A stretch of 41,453 nucleotides of DNA from IMG/VR virus record IMGVR_UViG_3300022678_000013, positions 1 through 41,453 of that record, one strand, 5' to 3'. The stretch comes from a virus. The notes under the pieces were generated by a model. It was given only the letters and a program-made list of their open reading frames with translations, was not told the DNA's origin and did no database searches. Made by a program: the position numbers and the translations under genes. This document shows, piece by piece, positions 1 to 6,440 of this stretch (positions within the stretch are counted from its first letter, which is position 1; each line of letters starts with the position of its first letter).

Positions 1-406
1 GCAGTTGTCCACCTCGAGCAAGGTCACCAACCTTCGGATTTCCTTGATAAACCTTTTTTAGTTTAATGATAGATTTATCGCCTCTGACATCATAAGCATA
101 ACCAATGGCCAGTAGCTTTCCCGTTTCATCAGAGTAAAAGTCAATTTTCATTCCTTTATAAACCCCTTGATTGAGTCCTTGATCAATAACAACAAAGAAG
201 CCTTTCTTAGAAACCTTAGTGATCTTGGCCTCGAAGCTATACTCCTTAAACTCTTGCTCTTTTTTAAATTTTTCTCGCCACTTCGCTATGCACAGTATCT
301 TTTCCGCAGAAGGCAATCCGTCCTCTACTAATAGTTTAATGTCGGCAAGCAATTTCTTGTTTTCTTCAACTGCCTTTTGGTAGGTGCTTCTATTTACTTT
401 ACTCAT
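1..406 (-). CDS. Hypothetical protein, cut by the window edge
   Basis: The start codon is at 406-404 and the frame stays open to base 1, so 135 codons are visible and the C-terminus is missing. The N-terminal third is lysine- and glutamate-rich and probably helical. The rest has alternating beta-type segments (FEAKITKVSKKGFFVVIDQG, later IIKLKKVYQGNPKVGDLA), which resembles a small beta-barrel of the kind used for nucleic acid or ligand binding; this fold guess is weak. No family is recognised. If the window end is joined to its start, the frame continues 16 codons to a TAA at 41406-41404, giving 151 residues. It is the last gene of the leftward small-gene group. Confidence 0.75.
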   Translation of the reverse strand, partial: MSKVNRSTYQKAVEENKKLLADIKLLVEDGLPSAEKILCIAKWREKFKKEQEFKEYSFEAKITKVSKKGFFVVIDQGLNQGVYKGMKIDFYSDETGKLLAIGYAYDVRGDKSIIKLKKVYQGNPKVGDLARGGQL

Positions 407-461
407 AATATCAATGTTTTGTGTTTCAAATCCGTAAATTAACTGGTCATACACTCGTCCG

Positions 462-749
462 TTAGGCTTCATTTGCCTCCCACGGTGCTGTTGTGTAATA
501 TTCAACCCCTTCAAGTAGTTCCTCACCCCATTTATCCTTAAATGGAAACCATAGCTTATTCATCACATCCCATTTATCTTTCCCACTACTCCACTCCTCA
601 AAGAACATATCAGCAATGTTTCCATCTTCTTCATAAAAAGTAACTGTATCATTACTCATATTATGAAATGCGTATAATGTTCTTTTTTCCGTTCCTCCCC
701 ACGGGTCTCCACATATTTCATATTCTGCTTTTACTCTAAGTTTTCCCAT
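462..749 (-). CDS. Hypothetical protein, 95 aa
   Basis: A short acidic, aromatic-rich protein with many Trp, Tyr and Glu residues and no signal peptide or membrane segment. The region around residues 50-80 is rich in Trp/Phe plus charged residues (FFEEWSSGKDKWDVMNKLW). No family is recognised. It lies in a leftward run with the same orientation as its neighbours. The spacer after its stop holds a degenerate form of the TAACGG-N-GTATG motif seen in the hairpin elements of this window. Function unknown. Confidence 0.6.
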   Translation of the reverse strand: MGKLRVKAEYEICGDPWGGTEKRTLYAFHNMSNDTVTFYEEDGNIADMFFEEWSSGKDKWDVMNKLWFPFKDKWGEELLEGVEYYTTAPWEANEA

Positions 750-799
750 AATCTTGTTTTTATCCTAGCGTTATAACCTCATTCTGTTCAACTCCTTTT

Positions 800-1210
800 T
801 TAGCTTCTTAGCGTTTTCATGATTTTATAATTATTCATGTGAATCATGCGTTTTTCAAATCCTTCTGTATCATGTTTTTTAACGTATAGCATTCTTTTAA
901 TTACATTTGCATGATCTTCGAAATAACCAGATTTATAAGATTCCCATTCCATATGAGCTTCTCTACAAGAGAACTCTATATTATCTATATCCCAAATCAA
1001 TTCAGTTTTACCAAGTTCTTTACATCGCTTTTGTGATATTGTATGATCGTGGTCATCTGCTTTCATGTGATTATATGCTTGACAAATTCCAGTAGGGCAA
1101 AGCATTTCTATTTCTTCATATGCTTTTTTAAGCCTTGAATTAATTTGTGCTTGGCTAACCATTTCACCATCAGAACATCTATATTTTTTTTTCGAACTAA
1201 CCTTTTTCAT
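800..1210 (-). CDS. HNH endonuclease-like protein, 136 aa
   Basis: The motif layout fits a zinc-binding HNH fold: a Cys pair at about residues 38 and 43 (CPTGIC), a His/Asp cluster at 52-56 (DDHDH), a Leu-rich stretch followed by DIDN with Asn near 77, then Cys82 and His86 (SCREAHMEWE). Similar small proteins with the ending DN-x-C-x3-H-x-x-WE are common in phages. The spacing of the zinc ligands is not the textbook one, so activity is uncertain; it could be a catalytically weak or regulatory relative. It belongs to the leftward accessory group and may act on host or competing phage DNA (inference). Confidence 0.6.
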   Translation of the reverse strand: MKKVSSKKKYRCSDGEMVSQAQINSRLKKAYEEIEMLCPTGICQAYNHMKADDHDHTISQKRCKELGKTELIWDIDNIEFSCREAHMEWESYKSGYFEDHANVIKRMLYVKKHDTEGFEKRMIHMNNYKIMKTLRS

Positions 1211-1255
1211 TGCGCTATCTTCTTTAGTTGTGGTATGGTTTTGTTTTTGTACATT

Positions 1256-1528
1256 CTATAAGTCCTCAAATTTAGGTAGCATCCAATCTACATAAGCTCT
1301 CTTAGCATTGTCTATATCCTTATAAACATGTAGTAAACTTATCTTTACAGCCTGATCTAAGGTGATGTAATACCGGTGGTTTATTTTGCATTTCTTCATT
1401 CTTACATCCCCTATGAATCTCCTGGCTTTTTTTATGTATTTTATAATTGTCTGAGGATAAGTATTATTCCAGTTTGCAACCTCACTTAATGAGTGATACT
1501 GTTTGAAATCATATTGGTATTCTAGCAT
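1256..1528 (-). CDS. Hypothetical protein, possible helix-turn-helix, 90 aa
   Basis: A basic small protein. Residues 13-40 (SLSEVANWNNTYPQTIIKYI) read like a helix-turn-helix: a helix, a short turn, then a Lys/Arg-rich second helix (KKARRFIGD). This would suit a DNA-binding role, but no family is recognised. An attC-like hairpin (1543-1592) lies directly upstream of its start, between it and the preceding gene of the leftward group. Confidence 0.55.
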   Translation of the reverse strand: MLEYQYDFKQYHSLSEVANWNNTYPQTIIKYIKKARRFIGDVRMKKCKINHRYYITLDQAVKISLLHVYKDIDNAKRAYVDWMLPKFEDL

Positions 1529-1542
1529 AATAATTTATTTTT

Positions 1543-1592
1543 ATAACACTTTATAACAAAGCATACGCTATCGCTTTACGCTTGTTATGCCG
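1543..1592 (-). repeat. attC-like hairpin element, copy 1
   Basis: On the minus strand this starts with CGGCATAACAAGCGT (1592-1578) and ends with TTGTTATAAAGTGTTAT (1559-1543). The ATAACAA/TTGTTAT arms (1588-1582 and 1559-1553) are a perfect 7-bp inverted repeat around a 22-nt variable middle. The same two end blocks occur at 6441-6493 on the plus strand with a different middle. The layout (short conserved inverted ends, variable imperfect-palindrome middle, placed just after a gene stop) is that of integron attC sites; the identity is inferred. Confidence 0.6.
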
Positions 1593-1612
1593 GTGTTGTA
1601 AAACATATTCTG

Positions 1613-1849
1613 CTACTCAATTTCACTAAAATACATTATTGCATCATCCAATGTTTCACAGTCTTTTAATTCATTTACTACTTGTTCCGCAGAAAACGAT
1701 TTTACAACACCGTGTATAGATAATTGCTTTTTAATCATATCTAAATATTTTCGGCTTTTAGTGCAGTCCCTACCTTCAATTCCGTGTAAAACATCTTCCT
1801 GTTCGCTTAAAAATTCATCAATAAATTCTATAATATCTAAGTTTGTCAT
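1613..1849 (-). CDS. Hypothetical acidic protein, 78 aa
   Basis: A small, mostly helical acidic protein with no recognised family, membrane segment or signal peptide. The C-terminal half (SAEQVVNELKDCETLDDAIM) looks like a short amphipathic helical hairpin. Acidic helical phage proteins of this size are often inhibitors that bind host proteins, but nothing here proves that. Its stop lies just before attC-like copy 1, and its start follows the 1906-2003 inverted-repeat spacer, so the gene is framed by hairpin elements on both sides like a cassette. Confidence 0.55.
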   Translation of the reverse strand: MTNLDIIEFIDEFLSEQEDVLHGIEGRDCTKSRKYLDMIKKQLSIHGVVKSFSAEQVVNELKDCETLDDAIMYFSEIE

Positions 1850-1905
1850 TTTTTATAATTTTCAGTTAATAATTCACGCAACTATCCATACACAAGTACG
1901 TTAGA

Positions 1906-2003
1906 GTTAATAGGTGGTCTAAATTTAGAGGTTATCTAAAAACGCCTGTGAAATGCACAAGCCTGTAAAACCGTATAATGTACAGTCATTACCACCTACT
2001 AAC
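1906..2003 (-). repeat. Spacer bounded by 13-bp inverted arms
   Basis: The arms GTTAATAGGTGGT (1906-1918) and ACCACCTACTAAC (1991-2003) pair at 12 of 13 positions. A smaller hairpin (TGTG-N5-CACA) lies inside. The element fills the spacer between two leftward genes and contains no plausible ORF. Its build resembles the other arm-bounded spacers of this window and is treated as a member of the same class with moderate confidence. Confidence 0.5.
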
Positions 2004-2029
2004 AATAACAATGTATATAAAAAATAAAC

Positions 2030-2281
2030 TTACAATTTATAATTTTTGTTTAACCATTCTACTAATTCAGTCTTTGTTATTCCTTTTTGCTGTCTAAACT
2101 CTTTCAGGGTTTCAGGCTCTTCTACTTCAACAAAAAATTCTAAAGTTTCTATGTTAGGTACGTGACCATACCCAGTAAATTCGTATGTAAACCTACTTTC
2201 TGGTCTACCGAAACTACATTCATTTCTTTCCATAGAAACCTGTTCTAAATTCAATTGTACTTGTTTTTTTACTGTCTTCAT
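2030..2281 (-). CDS. Hypothetical protein, 83 aa
   Basis: No family is recognised. The first half has alternating beta-type sequence; the last 30 residues (LKEFRQQKGITKTELVEWLN) look like a helix-turn-helix-like or helical tail rich in Lys and Glu. It begins 25 bp after the stop of the gene upstream on the minus strand, so the two are probably cotranscribed from the leftward promoter. Confidence 0.55.
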   Translation of the reverse strand: MKTVKKQVQLNLEQVSMERNECSFGRPESRFTYEFTGYGHVPNIETLEFFVEVEEPETLKEFRQQKGITKTELVEWLNKNYKL

Positions 2282-2306
2282 TTTATATAATTTAATTTGT
2301 TAATAT

Positions 2307-2666
2307 TTAATCGTTTACTTTTGCGTAATTACTAAGCCAACGCACATCAACCCAAGCATCAGTGAATGGTATTTGTTTTTTAACCATCACTTGGGGTGGT
2401 TCATAATCATATCCACCAAATCCATTCCCATCTTCCAAAGTTTCGATTTCTTGCTTTAATCCATTTTCTAATATTTTAACGTGTATAGGTTTCCAATAAA
2501 TATTGGTTAAATTAACCCCTATAATCTCAACCTTTACTTTTCTGAAATTTGGGTAATCCATTTCACATTTAACCTTACCTTCTGCAATTGCCAACAAACA
2601 ACTACGCATAACATCAGATATATGTAATGCCTCGTCTTTATTTTCTAAATTTTGTTCTTTACTCAT
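2307..2666 (-). CDS. Hypothetical protein, first gene of the leftward group, 119 aa
   Basis: No recognised family. The N-terminal 30 residues are acidic and helical; the middle (VKVEIIGVNLTNIYWKPIHV) is beta-type with a Trp. There is no membrane segment. It is the first full gene downstream of the leftward promoter near 2821-2851, with an unusually long leader of about 150 nt that contains an 8-bp hairpin and a 13-codon micro-ORF. Confidence 0.55.
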   Translation of the reverse strand: MSKEQNLENKDEALHISDVMRSCLLAIAEGKVKCEMDYPNFRKVKVEIIGVNLTNIYWKPIHVKILENGLKQEIETLEDGNGFGGYDYEPPQVMVKKQIPFTDAWVDVRWLSNYAKVND

Positions 2667-2685
2667 TATTTCAGTATATTTAATT

Positions 2686-2719
2686 TGTGTAGTAATTTAT
2701 TTAAGGTCGGCACTACACA
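2686..2719 (-). repeat. Leader hairpin with 8-bp perfect arms
   Basis: On the minus strand TGTGTAGT (2719-2712) pairs with ACTACACA (2693-2686) across an 18-nt loop. Just upstream on the minus strand, about 2731-2711, is TAACGGTTTGGATATGTG, which resembles the TAATGGTTTGTATATGGC block of the element at 11406. It lies in the 5' leader of the 2307-2666 gene, so it could also fold in the mRNA. Confidence 0.5.
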
Positions 2720-2751
2720 TATCCAAACCGTTAGAAACAATTAGCCAACGC

Positions 2752-2793
2752 TCATATAAAATTGAATTTGTCCCAATCTCCGTTGTTTTCCAT
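2752..2793 (-). other. Micro-ORF in the leftward leader, 13 codons
   Basis: The frame MENNGDWDKFNFI runs from 2793 to a TGA at 2754-2752, starting about 20 nt after the predicted transcript start and followed by the 2686-2719 hairpin. The order promoter, micro-ORF, hairpin, gene would suit a leader peptide, but it may be chance. Confidence 0.25.
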
Positions 2794-2820
2794 AGCTCAA
2801 ATAAAGTTTCAAATACAATT

Positions 2821-2851
2821 CAAATATAAGTGTATAATATTACAATGTCAA
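2821..2851 (-). promoter_or_regulatory. Bacteroidota-type leftward promoter
   Basis: Reading the minus strand, TTG (2851-2849), 20 nt, then TATATTTG (2828-2821). This fits the known Bacteroidota pattern of a -33 TTG and a -7 TAnnTTTG. It would start the leftward transcript near 2814. It lies back to back with the rightward promoter at 2880-2909. Confidence 0.6.
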
Positions 2852-2879
2852 GTGTTTTATAATATTTTATCCTAATATT

Positions 2880-2909
2880 TTGTAGTTACAAATATTTATA
2901 TTACCTTTG
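2880..2909 (+). promoter_or_regulatory. Bacteroidota-type rightward promoter, leaderless
   Basis: TTG (2880-2882), exactly 19 nt, then TACCTTTG (2902-2909). The ATG of the next gene is at 2914, only 4 nt after the -7 box, so the transcript should start at or next to the start codon. Confidence 0.75.
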
Positions 2910-2913
2910 ATTT

Positions 2914-3105
2914 ATGGAAACAAGAAAAAAGATATTTGCAAAAGACGTGGCCGAACGATACGGATGCGTACCGGAAACGGTTAAAACATGGGCGAGAAAC
3001 GGTAAAATACCAGGATATCAAACAGGCGGTGGCAAATGGTATTTTTATGAAGATGAGCTTTTAGAGGCGGACAAAGAAAGAGCGGAAAATTCATTAAAAG
3101 ATTAG
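2914..3105 (+). CDS. Excisionase/MerR-like DNA-binding protein, 63 aa
   Basis: The whole protein matches the winged-helix excisionase (HTH_17-like) layout: FAKDVAERYGCVPETVKTWA as helix, turn and recognition helix (residues 8-27), then GKIPGYQTGGGKWYFYEDEL as the wing with the usual GKW-[YF] stretch, and a charged C-terminal helix. Such proteins bend or bind DNA as excisionases or small transcription regulators. With no integrase in the window, a regulator of the early region is more likely. It is the first rightward gene and its mRNA is probably leaderless. The protein at 7878-8033 has the same type of fold and promoter. Confidence 0.75.
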   Translation: METRKKIFAKDVAERYGCVPETVKTWARNGKIPGYQTGGGKWYFYEDELLEADKERAENSLKD

Positions 3106-3108
3106 ATT

Positions 3109-3339
3109 ATGTCAGTAGAAATTAAATACATATGTGATCATTGTGATCGTAAATCATTTGTAAAAGACAATTGGATGGAGATAAAGGCGGTTGGTAATGA
3201 CGCATCTTTGAGTATAGAAAATAATATTCATGGCAGAAGCCTGATAAGCTCAAGCATGTATAAGCAAATGCACTTTTGTAGTAGAGAATGCTTCATAGAT
3301 CATTTTTTTAAACCTATTGAAGAACTATTAAAAGATTAA
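3109..3339 (+). CDS. Small zinc-binding hypothetical protein, 76 aa
   Basis: Two Cys pairs, C9-x2-C12 (ICDHC) near the start and C57-x3-C61 (FCSRECF) near the end, suggest one zinc site holding the ends of the chain together. The rest is polar, with no recognised family. It begins 3 nt after the preceding stop, so it is cotranscribed and possibly translationally coupled with the DNA-binding protein. Zinc-ribbon phage proteins of this size often bind nucleic acid or host proteins; the target is unknown. Confidence 0.6.
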   Translation: MSVEIKYICDHCDRKSFVKDNWMEIKAVGNDASLSIENNIHGRSLISSSMYKQMHFCSRECFIDHFFKPIEELLKD

Positions 3340-3341
3340 AC

Positions 3342-3367
3342 AAAAAAAGGCCGCTACTAGGCGACCT
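3342..3367 (-). terminator. Leftward-reading terminator inside the rightward early operon
   Basis: Read on the minus strand, AGGTCGC (3367-3361), a 6-nt loop and GCGGCCT (3354-3348) form a 7-bp stem with one G-U pair, followed by a T run (3348-3342). On the plus strand the stem has a C-A mismatch and no T run, so the signal works better leftward. Confidence 0.5.
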
Positions 3368-3383
3368 CTAAACACTAAAACAC

Positions 3384-3887
3384 ATGACAAAGATACAACA
3401 AAATTTAAAAGAAGCTATAGCCTTTGAAACAGCTATTAAGCATCCAGACTTATTTGAACACTCTATCAAGAAACTAAAAGATAGATTAAACCTTAAAAAC
3501 TACTACCGGTTTTCGGAGATAGAGGAGATGGGTTATCCAGAAAGACACTACGCATTACTTTCATTGGCTCATACGTTTAATCTCAATTACAAAGAAGATT
3601 TCAACGGAAACTTCCCATCTTCAAATAGAGAATTACAAATACTATCACGCAATAAGTTTTCAACGGCTTACCATGAGGCGTGTGAAGAGTTAGGATACAC
3701 TTACAGACGCGTTCCGATAGGTGACAATTACATTGAGTGTGGGAAAAAAGAAATACGAGTAAACGCATTTTATGATTCTGTTTTGTTTTCTAGGTTGACA
3801 GAAGAAGGCTGGAATCAAGACAGGGTACTAACCTGGAATATTAATAAAGAAGATGTTATTAAAGCAGTAAAAGGATTAATGTTATGA
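3384..3887 (+). CDS. Hypothetical protein, 167 aa
   Basis: No family is recognised. The first 50 residues are charged and helical; the middle is rich in Tyr and Asn (residues 40-85) and the last 40 residues hold a predicted mixed alpha/beta segment. There is no signal peptide or membrane segment. It lies between the early regulator genes and the recombination module (HTH protein, ERF), and its reading direction and tight spacing suggest cotranscription with them. Confidence 0.6.
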   Translation: MTKIQQNLKEAIAFETAIKHPDLFEHSIKKLKDRLNLKNYYRFSEIEEMGYPERHYALLSLAHTFNLNYKEDFNGNFPSSNRELQILSRNKFSTAYHEACEELGYTYRRVPIGDNYIECGKKEIRVNAFYDSVLFSRLTEEGWNQDRVLTWNINKEDVIKAVKGLML

Positions 3888-3903
3888 ATAAAGCAAAAGA
3901 ACT

Positions 3904-4110
3904 ATGAAAGAATCACAATGCAAACAACTAAAAAAATGGCTATCTAAGGGCTATGCAATTAACTCAATGTTAGCCTTTCAAAAGTTTGGTATAACAAGCC
4001 TACACAGAAGATTAACCGACCTTAGAAATGAAGGGTTTCCGGTTGATCAAGGAGAATGGAACGACATACAAAAGAAAGACTTTAAGAGGTATAAACTAAT
4101 AGAACTATGA
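3904..4110 (+). CDS. Helix-turn-helix protein (HTH_39-like), 68 aa
   Basis: The core AINSMLAFQKFGITSLHRRL followed by TDLRNEGFPV matches the short phage helix-turn-helix family HTH_39: a first helix, the GIT turn, a recognition helix with paired Arg, then L-R-x-x-G-[FY]-x-[VI]. Proteins of this family occur throughout phage early regions, commonly near recombination genes; a DNA-binding role is likely but the site is unknown. Its stop overlaps the start of the ERF gene by 4 nt (ATGA), indicating coupled translation. Confidence 0.75.
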   Translation: MKESQCKQLKKWLSKGYAINSMLAFQKFGITSLHRRLTDLRNEGFPVDQGEWNDIQKKDFKRYKLIEL

Positions 4111-4628
4111 AAAATTTATTTAAAGCATTAGCAGCATTTCAGCAAGACTGTCCGGTCATATTAAAAGATACTACCGGATACGGTTACAAATATGCAGACT
4201 TGCCACAAATATTTAATGTAATTAATCCGCTTCTAAAAAAACACGGATTAGGATTTTACCAATCAGTTGAAGCAAAGCAACTTAAAACTGTTGTGTTTCA
4301 TATCGAAAGTGGTGAGCTTATAGAGAGTTGCGCAGACATCCCACAGGAGGTATCCTTGAAAGGAATGAACGACTTCCAAGTGCTTGGTAGTGCAATTACA
4401 TATATGAGGCGTTATCAGCTTTCCAGTATGTTGGGAATCGTTACAGACAAAGACACGGACGCATCAGGGCAACAAGTGAATGGTAAAAAGAAAATGAAAG
4501 ATTTATCAGGTGCGATGAAAAAACTAAGAGAATCGCCAAACGCTGGCCAACTGTTTAATAAAATAATAGATCAATACGATCTTACTAAGGAACAACAAAC
4601 CCAATTAGAGGAATGTTTAGCTGGTTAG
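4107..4628 (+). CDS. erf: ERF-family single-strand annealing recombinase
   Basis: The sequence carries the ERF signature: the N-terminal stretch with YKYADLPQIFNVINPLLKKH, the aromatic GLGFYQSV, and the conserved end of the domain with GSAITYMRRYQLSSMLGI followed by an acidic DKDTDA. ERF proteins anneal complementary single strands during phage recombination, genome circularisation or concatemer repair. At 173 residues it is about the size of other short ERF proteins. It stands upstream of an SSB-like protein (5184-5462), the usual partner of annealing proteins. No exonuclease partner was found. Confidence 0.9.
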   Translation: MKNLFKALAAFQQDCPVILKDTTGYGYKYADLPQIFNVINPLLKKHGLGFYQSVEAKQLKTVVFHIESGELIESCADIPQEVSLKGMNDFQVLGSAITYMRRYQLSSMLGIVTDKDTDASGQQVNGKKKMKDLSGAMKKLRESPNAGQLFNKIIDQYDLTKEQQTQLEECLAG

Positions 4629-4639
4629 GTGTTGAAAAG

Positions 4640-4846
4640 ATGTTACAATTGTGTTCTCTTAAAGAGAATAGACAAGAGGACATAATTGTCAGGCTCATGG
4701 AGTTAGAAAACAGTGAGGATGAATTTGATTTGATGGAAATTGAATCGTTAATTGAAGAGATAAAAACAAATCAATTTGATCCTATTACTCATGGAAATTA
4801 CTACAATCAGACTGACATAAGAAAGCACTTAAAAAAATTAAAATGA
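4640..4846 (+). CDS. Hypothetical acidic protein, 68 aa
   Basis: An ATG at 4640 is chosen; an in-frame ATG at 4613 would overlap the erf end by 16 nt and add nine residues. The protein is helical and strongly acidic (residues 20-50 rich in Glu and Asp) and ends in a Lys-rich tail. No family is recognised. Its end overlaps the next start by 4 nt, so it is part of the recombination operon. Confidence 0.55.
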   Translation: MLQLCSLKENRQEDIIVRLMELENSEDEFDLMEIESLIEEIKTNQFDPITHGNYYNQTDIRKHLKKLK

Positions 4847-5187
4847 ACGAAAGCCTACAAGCAATAGAAAGAGTAGCGGATTGGTATAAGAACGCTAAAG
4901 GAGCTAGCCCTGAGCAACTACTAGAAGCCTTAAGAGTTGTAACATCTCATTTGTTTACACTTGAAACCGAACGGGCTAACTATCACAAACTTTATGAAGA
5001 TATTATATTCGATAAAACTAAAGATGGTGACAGTGTAGCCAGGGCAACTAATGCGGCAGAAGTTGAGGTGCCAGAGCTTTACATGTTAAGGCGAATTATG
5101 GAGGCGAGTTATAAAATGGCTGATGCAATCAGATCGCAAATAAGTTATTTAAAACACGAACAATCACATTTAAAAACAGAACAATGA
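4843..5187 (+). CDS. Hypothetical helical protein, 114 aa
   Basis: Almost entirely helical by composition, with heptad-like spacing in the last third (LRRIMEASYKMADAIRSQIS), which suggests a coiled coil or helical bundle. No family is recognised. The 4-nt overlaps at both ends place it in one translational unit with the ERF operon and the SSB-like gene, so a role in DNA replication or recombination is a reasonable inference. Confidence 0.6.
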   Translation: MNESLQAIERVADWYKNAKGASPEQLLEALRVVTSHLFTLETERANYHKLYEDIIFDKTKDGDSVARATNAAEVEVPELYMLRRIMEASYKMADAIRSQISYLKHEQSHLKTEQ

Positions 5188-5462
5188 TAAAGATTAAAAT
5201 CAATGTCAATAATATTGACAAAAACAGACTATTTAAAGGTGAAAAAGGAACCTATCTAAATGCCGTTCTCATACCTACTCCTGACAATCAATACAATGAT
5301 TACATGATTGTTGAAGATATTAGTAAAGAGGAAAGAGAACGAGGCACTAAAGGTAATATTTTAGGTAATGCAAAAGAGTTTAAAAGTGACTCTCAACAGC
5401 ATACTAAACAAGATAATCAAGTTAATTCTGATGAAATAAAAGAAGATGATCTCCCATTTTAA
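5184..5462 (+). CDS. SSB-like single-stranded DNA-binding protein, 92 aa
   Basis: The N-terminal 60 residues are beta-type (MIKIKINVNNIDKNRLFKG, then GTYLNAVLI and DYMIVEDIS), compatible with a reduced OB fold. Residues 60-85 are a polar low-complexity linker, and the protein ends in DEIKEDDLPF. This acidic tail with terminal Pro-Phe is the hallmark of bacterial SSB, which uses it to recruit replication and repair proteins. Bacteroidota phages carry similar short SSB-like proteins. No canonical SSB family motif is seen in the core, so the call rests on the tail, the size and the erf neighbourhood. Confidence 0.7.
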   Translation: MIKIKINVNNIDKNRLFKGEKGTYLNAVLIPTPDNQYNDYMIVEDISKEERERGTKGNILGNAKEFKSDSQQHTKQDNQVNSDEIKEDDLPF

Positions 5463-5465
5463 CAA

Positions 5466-5537
5466 ATGACTAAGCAACAACAAAACATATTAATCTGGAT
5501 GCTAATAGCTATCCTGTTTTTACTACTTAAAATTTAA
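5466..5537 (+). CDS. Very small membrane protein, 23 aa
   Basis: MTKQQQNILIWMLIAILFLL plus a short tail: a polar N-terminus followed by one hydrophobic segment that fills most of the chain. It starts 3 nt after the SSB-like stop and ends 5 nt before the next start, which supports translation. It is one of several tiny membrane proteins in this operon. Function unknown. Confidence 0.4.
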   Translation: MTKQQQNILIWMLIAILFLLLKI

Positions 5538-5542
5538 ATGAC

Positions 5543-5800
5543 ATGACACACTTAACAAACACCGTAACACCACACTTTGTTACATCAAAAATTAATGATG
5601 GGTGGTGGGAAAAAGACAAAGAATATACTGTTTTAATCAACGTAATGACAGATGGGAGAATACAGTTTTTTGATAATTCTGTTAAATCCGGCCCTAATTT
5701 AAAAATCTATAAAACGTCTAAACAGATGTTTAATGAATTTGAATTTGATGAAATTGACAAGCAAAAGATTTTAGAACGATTATCTTTTTATTTTAACTAA
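5543..5800 (+). CDS. Hypothetical protein, 85 aa
   Basis: A soluble protein with beta-type N-terminal half (WWEKDKEYTVLINVMTDGRI) and a helical charged C-terminal half. No family is recognised. It shares the start MTHL with the next gene (MTHE), and both follow an ACATG start context, which suggests similar translation signals. Confidence 0.5.
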   Translation: MTHLTNTVTPHFVTSKINDGWWEKDKEYTVLINVMTDGRIQFFDNSVKSGPNLKIYKTSKQMFNEFEFDEIDKQKILERLSFYFN

Positions 5801-5812
5801 ATTAAAGCTTAC

Positions 5813-5977
5813 ATGACACACGAAGAATTACAAGAAGCGATAAAAGTTATAATGATGTTTATTATAGGAATATCAACGGCTTTATTAATAGTCTTTACAT
5901 TTTTGAGCTATATAGCAAATAAAGACACAAAGGAGATAGAAGAAACATTTAAACGATTGAAAGATGGACGAAGGTAA
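5813..5977 (+). CDS. Small membrane protein with charged tail, 54 aa
   Basis: The layout is a short polar N-terminus, one membrane segment (about residues 11-34, VIMMFIIGISTALLIVFTFL) and a Lys/Glu-rich cytoplasmic-type tail (NKDTKEIEETFKRLKDGRR). No family is recognised. It overlaps the next small gene by 14 nt in another frame. Membrane peptides of this kind in early phage operons may alter the host envelope or exclude other phages; that is speculation here. Confidence 0.5.
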   Translation: MTHEELQEAIKVIMMFIIGISTALLIVFTFLSYIANKDTKEIEETFKRLKDGRR

Positions 5978-6065
5978 ACACAGAGCAATATTTTTCACAA
6001 TTTTAATGGTATCTCTTACGATAGTAACTGTACTTATTATTTTAGGATTTAACTATTTTGGGTAA
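5964..6065 (+). CDS. Very small membrane protein, 33 aa
   Basis: MDEGKHRAIFFTILMVSLTI and onward: eight polar residues and then one hydrophobic segment to near the end. It overlaps the gene before it by 14 nt in a different frame, which is an arrangement typical of coupled phage genes. No family is recognised. Confidence 0.4.
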   Translation: MDEGKHRAIFFTILMVSLTIVTVLIILGFNYFG

Positions 6066-6119
6066 TGAAAAAGATATGGGCTGGTTTTCAGCCTATTTAA
6101 ACAGATAAAGATTATAGAT

Positions 6120-6437
6120 ATGGAAATTGAATTTTTAGATTGGTACAGCAAAAACGAAGATAGATTTGCTCACGGACAATTTGATGAAAAGCAAATAGCG
6201 TACTCAGCGTGGCTTGATGGTAAAAATCGAAACTCTAAGGCTGAAAACTTGCCTATATCGGATGTTATGTGCCGTGCTTCATTTCGTGGTGAAGCGACTA
6301 AAGAACAACTCTACATTATACTCGAATACATAGATGATATGAAACAACGAGGATATGTATTTGAAAAGCACGAGCGAACTGACTTAGATAATGGTAATGT
6401 AAAACTTGATTATGTACTTGCTCTGCATGGTACCTAA
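6120..6437 (+). CDS. Hypothetical protein with WY/AW-L-G motif, 105 aa
   Basis: The first 35 residues (FLDWYSKNEDRFAHGQFDEK, then AYSAWLDGK) share a pattern with the 46-residue protein at 7702-7842 (FEKWYDDGAALLSADDIKKA, then CYLSWLSG): WY, a 14-18 residue gap, D-x-K, then Y-x-[SA]-W-L-x-G. This looks like a small helical module present twice. The rest (TKEQLYIILEYIDDMKQRGY) is helical. No family is recognised. Its stop is followed after a few bases by an attC-like element. Confidence 0.6.
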   Translation: MEIEFLDWYSKNEDRFAHGQFDEKQIAYSAWLDGKNRNSKAENLPISDVMCRASFRGEATKEQLYIILEYIDDMKQRGYVFEKHERTDLDNGNVKLDYVLALHGT

Positions 6438-6440
6438 CAT

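Noticed and set aside
907-1095. Plus-strand frame of 62 codons
   Set aside because: It is antisense to the HNH-like gene and has no recognisable protein pattern.
2914-3105. Excisionase as evidence of a temperate phage
   Set aside because: No integrase or repressor is present; such HTH proteins also act as plain regulators in lytic phages.
6065-6100. Small hairpin GGCTG/CAGCC with an 11-codon frame
   Set aside because: The stem is only 5 bp and no T run follows; too weak to call a terminator or gene.
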